Part shown: piece after piece, positions 44,268-54,017 of the stretch
How the letters are laid out: every line of letters starts with the position of its first letter
How positions within the stretch are numbered: position 1 is the stretch's first letter
From: Nitrobacter winogradskyi Nb-255
GTDB taxonomy: Bacteria; Pseudomonadota; Alphaproteobacteria; Rhizobiales; Xanthobacteraceae
Assembly: GCF_000012725.1 (NCBI RefSeq)
Contig: NC_007406.1
Location: forward strand, 2,880,001-2,944,000
Direction of reading: 5' to 3'
DNA length: 64,000 bases
The notes under the pieces: model-generated
The model's input: the letters and a program-made list of their open reading frames with translations, nothing else
Databases searched by the model: none
What the model was told of the DNA's origin: nothing
Made by a program: the position numbers and the translations under genes

Positions 44268-45353
44268 TCACTCGGCGGCGACCGCCGTTTCACCAATGCG
44301 CGGATCAAGCTTGCCGGCGCGGTAGAGCTTGGCCATTTCAGCCAATGGGATCACCTTGATCTTCGAGGCATTTCCGGCCGTGCCGAACTGCTCGAAACGC
44401 TCGCGGCAGAGGTCGCGCATCGCATCCATCGCGGGTTTCAGGAACTTGCGCGGATCGAACTCGCTTTTGTTGCTGGCCGCGACTTTCCGAAATACCGCGG
44501 TCATGGCCAGCCGGCAGTCGGTGTCGATATTGACCTTGCGGACGCCATGCTTGATGCCGCGAACGATTTCCTCGACCGGTACGCCCCAGGTCTGCGGCAT
44601 CTCGCCGCCGTACTTGTTGAACTCATCCTGCAGATGCTGCGGCACCGAGGACGAGCCGTGCATCACCAGATGAGTGTTGGGAAGGCGACGGTGGATTTCC
44701 TCGACCACCTTCATAGCGAGAATGTCGCCGTCCGGCTTGCGCGAGAACTTGTAGGCGCCGTGCGAGGTGCCCATCGCGATCGCCAGCGCATCGACCTTGG
44801 TGGCGCGGACAAAATCCACGGCCTGGTCCGGATCGGTCAGCAACTGATCGTGACTGACCGGACCTTCGATGCCGTGTCCGTCCTCCTGCTCGCCGCCGCC
44901 ATGCTCGAGCGAACCGAGCACGCCCAGTTCGCCTTCCACCGAGGCGCCGACCCAATGCGCCATGTCGACGACGCGGCGGGTGATGTCGACGTTATACTCA
45001 TAGTCCGCCGCGCTCTTGGCGTCGGCCTTGAGCGAGCCGTCCATCATCACTGAGGTGAAGCCATATTTGATCGCGGTGGCGCAGGTCGCTTCCTCGTTGC
45101 CGTGATCCTGATGCATGCACAGCGGAATGTGCGGATACATCTGGTCCAGCGCGTCGATCATGTTCGCCAGCATGATGTCGTTGGCGTAGGAGCGTGCGCC
45201 CCTGGAGGCCTGGAGAATGACCGGAGCGTCGACGGCGGCCGCCGCCTCCATGATGGCAAGGCCCTGCTCCATATTGTTGATGTTGAACGCCGGAACGCCG
45301 TAGCCGTGTTCCGCGGCGTGATCCAACAACTGTCTCAAAGTTATGCGCGCCAT
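44268..45353 (-). CDS. cbbA: Fructose-bisphosphate aldolase class II, Calvin-cycle subtype
   Basis: A 361-aa zinc aldolase for fructose and sedoheptulose bisphosphates. Metal-binding and catalytic segments are [21 protein letters not shown] and [10 protein letters not shown]. It is the third gene of cbbF-cbbP-cbbA, 121 bases after cbbP. The C-terminal part ([14 protein letters not shown]) is typical of the Calvin-cycle subtype. Confidence 0.92.
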   Translation of the reverse strand: MARITLRQLLDHAAEHGYGVPAFNINNMEQGLAIMEAAAAVDAPVILQASRGARSYANDIMLANMIDALDQMYPHIPLCMHQDHGNEEATCATAIKYGFTSVMMDGSLKADAKSAADYEYNVDITRRVVDMAHWVGASVEGELGVLGSLEHGGGEQEDGHGIEGPVSHDQLLTDPDQAVDFVRATKVDALAIAMGTSHGAYKFSRKPDGDILAMKVVEEIHRRLPNTHLVMHGSSSVPQHLQDEFNKYGGEMPQTWGVPVEEIVRGIKHGVRKVNIDTDCRLAMTAVFRKVAASNKSEFDPRKFLKPAMDAMRDLCRERFEQFGTAGNASKIKVIPLAEMAKLYRAGKLDPRIGETAVAAE

Positions 45354-45474
45354 GTCGGTTCCCTCCCCATCTGGCTATCGTGAAAAGACATCGCGTTTGA
45401 CGCGATCGTATTCTTGGCCACGTCCCCTCCTGGCGCCATCGGGGTTGACGATTCCGGACATGCGATCATTCCCC

Positions 45475-46347
45475 TCATGCGCGCCTCTTTCGCTCGATGA
45501 GTTGAAGGATCAGCGGCGTCAGGATCAACTGCATCGCGAGATCCAGCTTGGACCCGTGGATGACAATAGAGTTGGCGCGCGACATGAAGCTGTTCGGGAT
45601 CATGGACAGCAAATATGGAAAATCGATGCCTTTCGGATTTTTCAGACGGATGACGACCATCGACTCGTCGGGCGTCGGTATCCACCGGGCGATAAACGGA
45701 TTTGAGGTGTCCACCGTCGGCACGCGCTGGAAATTGATATCCGTCTCCGCGAACTGAGGACAGATATAGTTGACGTAATCCGGCATGCGCCGAAGGATGG
45801 TGTCGGTGACGGCCTCGGTGGAATAGCCGCGCGCGCTACGGTCGCGGTGCAGTTTCTGAATCCATTCGAGATTGATCACGGGAACCACGCCGATCTTGAG
45901 ATCCGCGTACTGCGCGACATTCACCTTGTCGGTGACGACGGCCCCGTGAAGGCCCTCATAGAACAACAGGTCCGAATTCTCAGGCAACGGCTGCCAGTCC
46001 GTGAAGGTGCCGGGAGGCACACCATGGAGCGCCGATTCCGTATCGTCATGGACATAATATCGCGTGGTGCCCGTTCCGGTCTCGCCATAGCTGCGGAACA
46101 CCGACTCGAGTTCGGCGAACAGGTTGGTTTCAGGGCTGAAATGACTGAAGTGCCTGTTGCCCTTGTCCGATTCCTCGGCCATGCGGGTGCGCATCTCGGC
46201 GCGGTTGTAACGGTGAAAGGCGTCGCCCTCGATGTAGGCCGCGACGACCTTCTCGCGGCGGAAAATCTGCTCGAAGGTCCGCTTGACGGACGTCGTACCG
46301 GCGCCCGACGAACCCGTAATTGATATGATAGGATGTTTCCTCGACAC
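45475..46347 (-). CDS. cbbP: Phosphoribulokinase
   Basis: A 290-aa class I (proteobacterial) phosphoribulokinase that makes ribulose 1,5-bisphosphate. P-loop GSSGAGTTSVKRTF, then YIEGDAFHRYNRAEM and the DLLFYEGLHGAVV motif are present. It starts at GTG with AAGGGG upstream and follows cbbF by 12 bases. It marks the organism as an autotroph or facultative autotroph. Confidence 0.94.
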   Translation of the reverse strand: MSRKHPIISITGSSGAGTTSVKRTFEQIFRREKVVAAYIEGDAFHRYNRAEMRTRMAEESDKGNRHFSHFSPETNLFAELESVFRSYGETGTGTTRYYVHDDTESALHGVPPGTFTDWQPLPENSDLLFYEGLHGAVVTDKVNVAQYADLKIGVVPVINLEWIQKLHRDRSARGYSTEAVTDTILRRMPDYVNYICPQFAETDINFQRVPTVDTSNPFIARWIPTPDESMVVIRLKNPKGIDFPYLLSMIPNSFMSRANSIVIHGSKLDLAMQLILTPLILQLIERKRRA

Positions 46348-46359
46348 GATATCAGCCCC

Positions 46360-47397
46360 TTAAACGCGAAACAGACCGCGATTCCCGAACAACGGCGCAT
46401 TCGCTTCCAGAGCGCCATCAGGCACCGTATGCAAATGCTCGAGCCGCTGGACGTTCTTGATCGACCCCATGATCAGCGGAACTCGCTGGTGCAGGCTGCC
46501 GGGAACGAGATCGAGAACCCGCTTTCGTCCGGTCGAAGCACCGCCTCCCGCCTGCTCGACGATGAAAGCCATCGGGTGCGCCTCGTAAACCAGGCGCAGG
46601 CGTCCTTCCTCGTAACCGTCGCGGGCGTCTCCGGGATAAAGGAAGATGCCGCCGCGAATGAGGATGCGGAACGCCTCCGCGACCAGCGAGCCGATCCAGC
46701 GCATGTTGTAATTCTTGCCGCCGGCGCCATCGGCTCCCGCAAGGCACTCGTCGATATAGGCGCGAACCGGCAGGTCCCAGTGCCGCCTGTTCGATGCGTT
46801 GATCGCGAATTCGGTGGCTTCCGCCGGAATCTTCACTGCCGATCCGGTAAGCTTGAATACCCTGTCGACCCGGTCAAGCGTGAAGATGTCGACACCCTGC
46901 CCGAGCGTAAGAACAAGAGAGGTCTGCGGGCCGTAGACAACGAAACCAGCCGCGAGTTGCTCACTTCCGGCCTGCCTGAAGGCGGCGTTCACATCGGAGG
47001 GCGTCGGCATGATCGAAAAGATCGTACCCACCGACATGTTCGTATTGATGTTGGATGAACCGTCCAGCGGATCGAATGCGACGCAGATCGGCGCGCCCGG
47101 ATTCAAAATATCCAGTTCCTCCATTTCCTCGGAGGCCAGCGCTGCGATCGGCTGCTTGCCGAGAGCGTCGCGGATAATTTGATCGGCGCGAACATCCAGA
47201 TCCTTCTGAACATCCCCGTCGGTGTTGCGGCCTTGTGCCTGTCCGGTGATCCCGGCCAGCGCGCCGCGGCAAGTCAGATCAGAAATATCGATCGCGGCCT
47301 GCGCAAGCGCAGCTACCGCCCCCTTCACTGCCTGGCGAAGCGGATCCGATCCCCCCTCGCCATCCATCCTTTCCTGCAGTGTCATCTCTTGACTCAT
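46360..47397 (-). CDS. cbbF: Fructose-1,6-bisphosphatase class I
   Basis: A 345-aa metal-dependent phosphatase of gluconeogenesis and the Calvin cycle. ALASEEMEE, the [12 protein letters not shown] metal site and [14 protein letters not shown] are intact. A strong ribosome site (GGGGGAG) precedes the start. First gene of the cbbFPA group, divergent from cbbR. No transketolase gene follows, unlike the cbbFPTA order of several relatives. Confidence 0.93.
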
Positions 47398-47470
47398 TCA
47401 GACTCCCCCTCGGCCGCAATCTCCAAACAGCCAATTTGCCGCTTTCCAGAGCGTCGCGCGAATTGACTCG

Positions 47471-47489
47471 TTGCATGTAATAAGTACAA
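47471..47489. promoter_or_regulatory. Candidate CbbR binding site
   Basis: TTGCA and TACAA arms nine bases apart form an interrupted palindrome containing a T-N11-A LysR-type core. It lies in the 128-bp divergent region between cbbF and cbbR, where CbbR normally binds. Confidence 0.38.
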
Positions 47490-47525
47490 TTTCAATATCC
47501 TTCATAGCCGCAAAATTTTCCTTAT

Positions 47526-48464
47526 ATGATCACGAAGCTTCGCGACGTAACTATCCGGCAGCTTCGTGCTTTGGCATCGGTCGCGGCCGGCGGCAGCGTC
47601 ACCGCCGCCGCAAACAAACTGCATTTGACTCAACCCGCGGTCACGCTGCAACTGCGGAATCTTCAGCAGCTTTGCGGGCTGCCTCTGCTTCAGAGAACCA
47701 GCGAGGGCATGACCCTCACGCCTGCCGGACAGGAACTGTATACGCTTTTCGAGCGCATCGAAGCCGCGATTGACAGTTGCGCGACGTCGCTCGACATGAT
47801 CACAGGCCGAACCGGCGGACGCATATCGATCGGCGCGGTCAGTACGGCAAAGTATTTTGTCCCCTTCGCGATTTCCGCCTTTTCGAAGCTTCATCCGGGG
47901 ATGGACATCAGCCTGACGATCGTCAATCGCCAGGACATCCGCCAGGCTTTGCGCGGCTATGCGCTCGATCTTGCGATCATGGGCCATCCGCCTCCCGATA
48001 TCGAACTCGACACGCATCTGATCGGCGATCATCCGCACGTCGTTATCGCGCCGACGGGACACCGGCTGGCGAACGCGTCCGGACTTACGGCGGTGGATCT
48101 GGCGCACGAAAAGTTCCTTTCCCGCAAGCCGGGCTCGGGTACGAGATTCCTCATGGAACAGTTTTTTGAGAAGAGCAATCTCGAGCCTCAGATCGGCATG
48201 GAGATGAGCAGCAACGAAACCATCAAGCAGGCGGTTATCGCCGGTCTCGGGATTGCTTTCATCTCGGCGCATACCGTGGCCGTCGAACTGAGGGAGGGAC
48301 GAATGATCACGCTCGATATCACCGGTCTTCCGATCATCCGGCAATGGTTCGTCGTCAGGAAGAAAGACAAGGTGCTGCTGCCTCCGGCGCAGGAAATGCT
48401 GGATTTCCTGGTCGCGAACGGCAAGGAGTTCCTGCCGCAGGCGCCGATCGGCCGCGTACGGTAA
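47526..48464 (+). CDS. cbbR: LysR-type activator CbbR
   Basis: A 312-aa LysR regulator. Residues 8-65 form the winged helix (RQLRALASVAAGGSVTAAAN and LHLTQPAVTLQLRNLQ). The co-inducer domain follows. Its divergent position to cbbFPA identifies it as the Calvin-cycle activator that senses RuBP or NADPH in relatives. AT-rich sequence lies upstream of the start. Confidence 0.92.
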   Translation: MITKLRDVTIRQLRALASVAAGGSVTAAANKLHLTQPAVTLQLRNLQQLCGLPLLQRTSEGMTLTPAGQELYTLFERIEAAIDSCATSLDMITGRTGGRISIGAVSTAKYFVPFAISAFSKLHPGMDISLTIVNRQDIRQALRGYALDLAIMGHPPPDIELDTHLIGDHPHVVIAPTGHRLANASGLTAVDLAHEKFLSRKPGSGTRFLMEQFFEKSNLEPQIGMEMSSNETIKQAVIAGLGIAFISAHTVAVELREGRMITLDITGLPIIRQWFVVRKKDKVLLPPAQEMLDFLVANGKEFLPQAPIGRVR

Positions 48465-48540
48465 AAGCCCGCATCAGGGTCGATTCGTCGCGCGTTGCGT
48501 TGCGCTCCAGGCGCATCGAAATTATAAGTCATTGAAATAA

Positions 48541-48617
48541 TGGTCGGAGTGGCAGGATTTGAACCTGCGACCCCTGCGTCCCGAACGCAGTGCTCTACCG
48601 GGCTGAGCCACACTCCG
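48541..48617 (-). tRNA. tRNA-Pro (anticodon CGG)
   Basis: 77 nt including encoded CCA. The acceptor stem CGGAGTG pairs with CACTCCG; the anticodon stem CTGCG/CGCAG frames the loop TTCGGGA, anticodon CGG. The T arm has GGTTCAAATCC. C1-G72, the proline-specific acceptor feature, is present. Confidence 0.96.
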
Positions 48618-48684
48618 ACAAGACGCGGCTTATAGCGTCGGGTTGCGCGCACCGCAAGAAGCTGAAATCGAGAACTGACATTCC

Positions 48685-49671
48685 ATGACCGTGGACCTCA
48701 AGACGCAGATTCTCCCGGCCGGCGAGACGGCGGCCGCCGCGGCGGCGCGGATCCTTCATAATGGCGGGCTTGTCGCGTTTCCCACCGAGACCGTTTACGG
48801 CCTCGGCGCTGACGCCGCCAACGCGGAGGCGGTCGCGCGGCTCTACCGGGCCAAGGGCCGGCCCGCCTTCAACCCGCTGATCGCGCATGTCAGCGATCTT
48901 GCGGCGGCCCAGAGGATCGCCCGGTTCGATGCAGCCGCGCTCGCACTCACAGAAGCGTTCTGGCCGGGCCCGCTGACGCTGGTGCTTCCGAAGGTCGCGC
49001 GCTGCCCGGTCGCCGATCTCGCCACCGCAAGCCTCGATACCATCGCGCTGCGGGTTCCCGCCCATCCGGTGGCGCGCGCTATCCTGCGCGGGTTCGGCGG
49101 GGCGGTCGTCGCGCCGTCCGCCAACCTGTCGGGCCATGTTTCCCCGACGACGGCGGCGCATGTGCGACATGATCTCGAAGGCCGGATCGATCTCATCGTC
49201 GACGGCGGACCGGTGGAGGTCGGTATCGAGTCCACCATTGTCGGCTGTTTCGATCGGCCGACGCTGTTGCGGCCCGGCGGGATTTCGCGCGCGGACATCG
49301 AGCGCGTGCTGGGCGGCCCCTTGGTCTCGCCCGCTCCCGCCGCGGCCGATGGACGACCGCGGGCGTCGGGAATGCTGGCCTCGCATTACGCGCCGCGCGC
49401 CAGGATGCGGCTCAATGCCGCAAACCTTGCGCCCGGCGAGGCGCTGCTGGCCTTCGGGCCAGTCGATCCGCCGGGCATCGACACCGCGGTTGCGGTGATG
49501 AACCTGTCCGAACGCGGTGATCTGAAGGAAGCGGCCGCTCATCTGTTCGGCTGTCTTCGCGCCCTCGACGCCAGCGGGGCGCGAACCATCGCGGTGACGC
49601 CGATCCCCGAGGACGGGCTCGGGGAAGCGATCAACGACCGGCTGCGCCGCGCCGCCGCGCCGAAAGGCTGA
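48685..49671 (+). CDS. tsaC: L-threonylcarbamoyladenylate synthase (Sua5 type)
   Basis: A 328-aa enzyme making threonylcarbamoyl-AMP for the t6A37 modification of ANN-decoding tRNAs. The YrdC domain (residues 15-200, with FPTETVYGLGADA and KGRPAFNPLIAHV) is followed by a linker and a C-terminal Sua5 domain. The ATG lies 67 bases past tRNA-Pro on the opposite strand. Its stop overlaps the next start (TGATG). Confidence 0.93.
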   Translation: MTVDLKTQILPAGETAAAAAARILHNGGLVAFPTETVYGLGADAANAEAVARLYRAKGRPAFNPLIAHVSDLAAAQRIARFDAAALALTEAFWPGPLTLVLPKVARCPVADLATASLDTIALRVPAHPVARAILRGFGGAVVAPSANLSGHVSPTTAAHVRHDLEGRIDLIVDGGPVEVGIESTIVGCFDRPTLLRPGGISRADIERVLGGPLVSPAPAAADGRPRASGMLASHYAPRARMRLNAANLAPGEALLAFGPVDPPGIDTAVAVMNLSERGDLKEAAAHLFGCLRALDASGARTIAVTPIPEDGLGEAINDRLRRAAAPKG

Positions 49672-51113
49672 TGGATTTGCCGATCGCCATATCAAAATCC
49701 GCGCAGCCGCCGTTGTCGCCCGATCTGATCGCGCGCCTCGCCGCCATCGTCGGCGACAAATATGCGGTGACTGACGCTGACGAACTGGCGCCCTACCTCA
49801 CGGAGGCGCGCAACCTGTTTCACGGCCGTTCGCCGCTGGTGCTGCGCCCCGCATCCACGGCGGAGGTGTCGGCGATCTGCAGGCTCGCGAGTGAACACCG
49901 GATCGCGCTGGTGCCGCAGGGCGGCAACACCGGTCTCGTCGGCGGGCAAACCCCGCACAACGGCGAGGTGGTGGTGTCGATGCGGCGGATGGACAAAATC
50001 CGCGAGGTCGATACCGCCTCCAACACAATGACGGTGGAGGCCGGCGCTATCCTGCAAGCCATCCAGCGGCGCGCCGACGAGGCCGGCCGTTTCTTCCCCT
50101 TGTCGCTCGGCGCCGAAGGAAGCTGCACTATCGGCGGCAATCTCTCGACCAATGCCGGCGGCACCGGCGCTCTCGCATACGGCGTGGCGCGCGACATGGC
50201 GCTCGGACTCGAGGTGGTGCTGCCCGACGGCCGCACCCTCAACGGGCTGTCCAAGCTGAAAAAGGACAATACCGGCTACGACCTGCGCAACCTGTTCATC
50301 GGCGCCGAAGGCACCCTCGGCATCATCACCGCCGCGGTCGTGAAGCTGTTTCCAAAACCCCGCTCCGTGCAAACCGCCTTCGTCGGTCTGAGAACGCCGG
50401 CCGACGCCTTGAGATTACTGGCCATCTCACAGGCCGAAGCCGCGGGCAGCCTGACAAGCTTCGAACTGCTCGCGGAGATCTGCGTCGACATCTGCGTCAG
50501 GCACGGCTCCGGCATCCGCGATCCGCTCACCCGTCGCTATCCCTGGTACGTGTTGATGGAAGTCTCGTCCTCGCGCGACGATGCGACGGCGACCGTCGAG
50601 ACCATTCTCGAGCGGGGCATAAAGAGCGGCTGCATCGAGGATGCGGCGATCGCGGCCAGCCTTCAGCAGCGTGCGGCGTTCTGGAAGCTGCGGGAGACGA
50701 TTCCACCGGCCCAGAAACGGGAGGGCGGCTCGATCAAGCACGATATCTCGGTGCCCGTCGCCGCCATACCCGCCTTCATTGCCGAGGCTAACGCCGCTGT
50801 GGTGAAGCTCATTCCGGACGCGCGTCCGGTCCCGTTCGGCCACCTTGGCGACGGCAATATCCACTACAACGTCAGCCAGCCCGTGAGCGGGATGACGACG
50901 CATGAATTTCTCGCCCGGTGGCAGGAGGTCAATGCCGTCGTTTTCGCCATCGCGCTGCGGATGGGCGGCTCGATTTCCGCCGAACACGGTATCGGCGTTC
51001 TGAAGCGCGATGACCTGCCCCGCGTGAAGGACAAGACGGCGATCGAGACGATGCGCGGCATCAAGGCGCTGTTCGACCCTCTCGGCATCATGAATCCGGG
51101 CAAGGTGCTGTAG
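49671..51113 (+). CDS. FAD-linked oxidoreductase (GlcD / D-2-hydroxyacid dehydrogenase type)
   Basis: A 480-aa flavoprotein with a PCMH-type FAD domain (VPQGGNTGLVGGQTP, LGAEGSCTIGGNLSTNAGG) and a C-terminal cap/oxidase domain (HLGDGNIHYN, GSISAEHGIGVLKRDDL). Likely substrates are D-2-hydroxyglutarate, D-lactate or glycolate; sequence alone does not decide. Overlaps the tsaC stop, so the two are translated together. Confidence 0.88.
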   Translation: MDLPIAISKSAQPPLSPDLIARLAAIVGDKYAVTDADELAPYLTEARNLFHGRSPLVLRPASTAEVSAICRLASEHRIALVPQGGNTGLVGGQTPHNGEVVVSMRRMDKIREVDTASNTMTVEAGAILQAIQRRADEAGRFFPLSLGAEGSCTIGGNLSTNAGGTGALAYGVARDMALGLEVVLPDGRTLNGLSKLKKDNTGYDLRNLFIGAEGTLGIITAAVVKLFPKPRSVQTAFVGLRTPADALRLLAISQAEAAGSLTSFELLAEICVDICVRHGSGIRDPLTRRYPWYVLMEVSSSRDDATATVETILERGIKSGCIEDAAIAASLQQRAAFWKLRETIPPAQKREGGSIKHDISVPVAAIPAFIAEANAAVVKLIPDARPVPFGHLGDGNIHYNVSQPVSGMTTHEFLARWQEVNAVVFAIALRMGGSISAEHGIGVLKRDDLPRVKDKTAIETMRGIKALFDPLGIMNPGKVL

Positions 51114-51175
51114 AGGGTTCGAAACGGTAGCGCCCTGAAGATAGAGCGATAGCTGCAAATGCTTTTGGTTCCACG

Positions 51176-51943
51176 TCAAAACAACGAGCCCTGACCGTCG
51201 TTGCCGGAGGCTGCGGGCGCGACCTTGCGAGCTACCGGCTTCCTTGCGGCCTGCTTCGCCTCGCTTTCCGCCTGCTCCGCCGAGATCGGCATGATCAGTT
51301 GCTCATCGTCGTTGACGACGCGGTTCACGCGCACAGATACCTCATGCCAGACGAATTCGCCGTTTTCCGGCGCGCGGAGCAACAGTGTGGCTCCCCCGGC
51401 ATCGACAGCGTTGCCGTCGAGCCAGCGCGCGTGATCCCTCGGGGCGATCGTCACCGGCACGCGCGGATGCAAGGTCGCGATATCACCCCGCGCCGCCGTG
51501 GTGATGATGGCGACCGTGTCGAGTTCTTCGCCGTTCGGCCCGTTCCAGGTCTCGGCCAGCCCCGCGAACGCCATCAGCCCGCCATGGCCCGGCCGGATGA
51601 AAAGCGGCTGCTTTCGTCCTTCCGATTGACGCCACTCGTAATAGCCGTCGGCCGGAAGCAGGCAGCGGCGCCGTTTCATCGCGTTCCTGAAAGCCGGCTT
51701 ATCGAGCACCGTTTCGGCGCGAGCATTGATGAGAAGCGCGAATTGCCGGGGGTCCTTCACCCAGACCGGAATCAGTCCCCATCGCATCAGACGAAAATGC
51801 CGGCCTCCGTTTTCGAGGAGGATGACAGGAACCGGCTGCGTCGGCGCAACATTGTACCGCGGCGGGAAATTCGGCTGTTCAGCGTAGCCGAAAGCCTGAC
51901 GCATCGCCTCCGGCGGCGACAGGATTACATAGCGTCCGCACAT
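51176..51943 (-). CDS. HMCES/YedK-type abasic-site processing protein (SRAP)
   Basis: A 255-aa SOS-response-associated peptidase that crosslinks to abasic sites in single-stranded DNA. The catalytic Cys2 (MCGRY), the Asn/Glu in ADGYYEWR and His in TLHPRVPVTI are all present. The C-terminal tail (about 30 residues, ARKPVARKV...) is basic. Convergent with the FAD gene. Confidence 0.93.
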   Translation of the reverse strand: MCGRYVILSPPEAMRQAFGYAEQPNFPPRYNVAPTQPVPVILLENGGRHFRLMRWGLIPVWVKDPRQFALLINARAETVLDKPAFRNAMKRRRCLLPADGYYEWRQSEGRKQPLFIRPGHGGLMAFAGLAETWNGPNGEELDTVAIITTAARGDIATLHPRVPVTIAPRDHARWLDGNAVDAGGATLLLRAPENGEFVWHEVSVRVNRVVNDDEQLIMPISAEQAESEAKQAARKPVARKVAPAASGNDGQGSLF

Positions 51944-52006
51944 TTCGTCATCCCAACAAACGTAACATTCAATCCGTTTTAATCCCGCGGTCCGACACTG
52001 GGACCA

Positions 52007-52519
52007 ATGACACCCCGAGCCGACGAATCACTCCCCTCTCCCCCGACCGCGAGCCGCCCCGGCCAGAACAGGCCGGACAGCGCCGCCGCGCTGGCGGCCG
52101 CCAATATCAATCCGCAAAGCTGTCTTGCGACCGACTATCTCAATCATTTCAACGAAGCCATCATGCTGCTCGAAATGATCCCGGACATGCCCGATTGCGT
52201 GGAGGACTTCCTGAACTGGCGGCCCATGACCTATCAGGAGCACTTCATGGCGTCCGGTTTCAAGGCGCGCGAGCAGGCGATCGAGGCTTATGAGAACGCA
52301 GCCCCCGAAATTCGCGCCGAATTCGATAGACTGACCATCACGATGACGTCCATCCTGACCGCGGTGGCTGCCGCGACCAAGGACATCCACCGGCACGAGA
52401 CCCGCGCCGCGCTTGCGACCGAGGCAGTCAGCTGGATCAAGCCGATGATCACGCGGGCGGGCGGCATTATCAATGGCCAGGGTCGGGAAACCGATGTCGA
52501 CTACATCATGAACCACTGA
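52007..52519 (+). CDS. Conserved-type hypothetical protein (170 aa)
   Basis: A soluble, alpha-helical protein with a disordered N-terminus. Conserved-looking segments are LATDYLNHFNEAIMLLEM and FLNWRPMTYQEHFMASGF. Unknown function; its stop overlaps the Nudix start (TGATG), so it may be translated with it. Confidence 0.72.
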   Translation: MTPRADESLPSPPTASRPGQNRPDSAAALAAANINPQSCLATDYLNHFNEAIMLLEMIPDMPDCVEDFLNWRPMTYQEHFMASGFKAREQAIEAYENAAPEIRAEFDRLTITMTSILTAVAAATKDIHRHETRAALATEAVSWIKPMITRAGGIINGQGRETDVDYIMNH

Positions 52520-52935
52520 TGCCGCCGCCTCAATTTCCGCAGATCGCCGTCAGCGCCGCGATCTTCCGCGACGGCAAGGTTCTGCTGGTGCGCCGCGCGC
52601 GACCGCCCGCCAAGGGCTTGCACTCGCTGCCCGGCGGACGCATCGCGTTCGGCGAGACCGTCGCCGCCGCGCTGCATCGCGAGGTGGCGGAGGAAACCGG
52701 GCTCAGGATCGAGATCACCGGCCTCGCGGGCTGGCGGGAGGTGATGCCGACCCTTCCGGGCGACGGGCATTATATCGTGATGTCGTTCGCGGCCCGCTGG
52801 ATCGCAGGCGAGCCCATCCTGAACGACGAACTCGACGCCTTCAGCTGGGTCGCCCCGGAGCTGCCGGGCGAATTGCGGCTTACCGAAGGTCTGCGAACCA
52901 TCATCGATGCGGCACGGCGGCTTGTCGGGGTTTGA
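52519..52935 (+). CDS. Nudix hydrolase
   Basis: A 138-aa protein with a full Nudix box, G-x5-E-x7-REVAEETGL within GRIAFGETVAAAL..., which hydrolyses a nucleoside diphosphate linked to X. MutT-like fold. Substrate unknown. Overlaps the upstream gene by one base. Confidence 0.9.
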   Translation: MPPPQFPQIAVSAAIFRDGKVLLVRRARPPAKGLHSLPGGRIAFGETVAAALHREVAEETGLRIEITGLAGWREVMPTLPGDGHYIVMSFAARWIAGEPILNDELDAFSWVAPELPGELRLTEGLRTIIDAARRLVGV

Positions 52936-53020
52936 AGCGGGCTTGAAACGTCTTGCGCGGATTGCCCTGCCTTGCTTCCATCGCACGGAATGGGCATATC
53001 ACGGCGGATTCGGGCCCTTT

Positions 53021-53398
53021 ATGCGCAAATCGGTTTTAGCGATTGTTCTGATGACGACAATCTGTGGCGCGCTGCCCGCGCGCGCGCAGGACGGAGCCGC
53101 GCCCTTCGACGCCGAGTTGCAGCGTCTGGCCGAAATCCTCGGCACGCTGCATTATCTTCGCGGCATCTGCGCCGCCAACGACGGGGCGAAATGGCGCAAT
53201 GAAATGCAGGCCTTGATCGACGCCGAAACGCCGTCGGGCGAACGCCGCGCCAGGATGATCGCGGGATTCAACCGTGGCTATAACTGGTTCCAGCAGACCT
53301 ACCGGGCGTGCACGCCGGCCGCGAATGTCGTCATCCGCCGTTATGTCGAGGAAGGCGCGAAAATTTCCCGCGACCTGACAGCCAGATACGCGAATTGA
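53021..53398 (+). CDS. Periplasmic TIGR02301-type protein
   Basis: A 125-aa protein with a signal peptide (residues 1-22, ending ARAQD) and a helical mature domain (LAEILGTLHYLRGICAAND, then RMIAGFNRGYNWFQQTYRACT). It matches what I recall of the alphaproteobacterial TIGR02301 family, unknown function. The ATG at 53021 is chosen because the signal peptide begins there. Confidence 0.75.
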   Translation: MRKSVLAIVLMTTICGALPARAQDGAAPFDAELQRLAEILGTLHYLRGICAANDGAKWRNEMQALIDAETPSGERRARMIAGFNRGYNWFQQTYRACTPAANVVIRRYVEEGAKISRDLTARYAN

Positions 53399-53589
53399 GC
53401 CGGCTTTCCGGACATTTCCGGGATATCCGGGTCAGTCCTTTGGACATCCCTCCAAAAGCGCTCTCGGAACGCGTTTCAAATGCAAAAAGGGACGTTAACC
53501 TTTCCTAAAGAACTGGCTGTCCGCTGCCCGCTCGCGTGCTAAACCACGGATGTTGAGCGTTCGCCTCGTCAGACGCATTCGGAATTTAC

Positions 53590-53856
53590 ATGCACCCGCC
53601 ATTTGCATTCAGCCCAGCCCGCGATTCGTTTGCCGATCAGGAACAGAAGCAGGCGGCCCTCAGCTATCTCAATGAAGCATGGGCCGACGCGCGCCACGAC
53701 GGCGTCGATGGTGACTGTCTGGCGCAGGCCAGCCTGTTTGCCGCCTTCGCCGAGCTTGTCAGCACCTATGGTGAGGACGCCGTGGCGACCTTCGTCGAAG
53801 GTCTGGCAGGCCGCGTCCGCAACGGCGAATTCTCGATCGCACTGGCGAAGCAATAA
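53590..53856 (+). CDS. Small conserved-type hypothetical protein (88 aa)
   Basis: A soluble acidic helical protein (QEQKQAALSYLNEAWADARHDGVDGD, then FAELVSTYGEDAVATFVEGL). Unknown function. The 191-bp gap before it shows nothing recognisable. Confidence 0.65.
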   Translation: MHPPFAFSPARDSFADQEQKQAALSYLNEAWADARHDGVDGDCLAQASLFAAFAELVSTYGEDAVATFVEGLAGRVRNGEFSIALAKQ

Positions 53857-53949
53857 GCCCCGGATCAGGCCGTCCGGAGCCAAACCAGCCGCAACTGACA
53901 GATCCGGACCCAAATCCGTTTCACGGTCCGGGCTCACATGATCCACGCG

Positions 53950-54017
53950 TCAGAACGCGAACCGGTCATCCATCTCGGGACGAGCCAGAGGACATGCTTG
54001 GCTCGAAAACGCTATAG
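53950..54017. repeat. Family-A palindromic repeat, copy 8
   Basis: Contains AGAACGCGAACCGG, a diverged inner palindrome CATCTCGGGACGAGCCAGAGGA, then CATGCTTGGCTCGAAAACGC and CTATAG. The dihydroorotase stop codon (54012-54014) is formed by the repeat's final CTATAG. It sits between convergent genes. Confidence 0.75.

Noticed and set aside
43986-44330. Acidic open frame before cbbA on the plus strand
   Set aside because: No ribosome site, and it continues into the aldolase gene on the opposite strand.
46333-47058. 241-aa plus-strand frame across cbbF
   Set aside because: Antisense to a recognised FBPase with intact active site.
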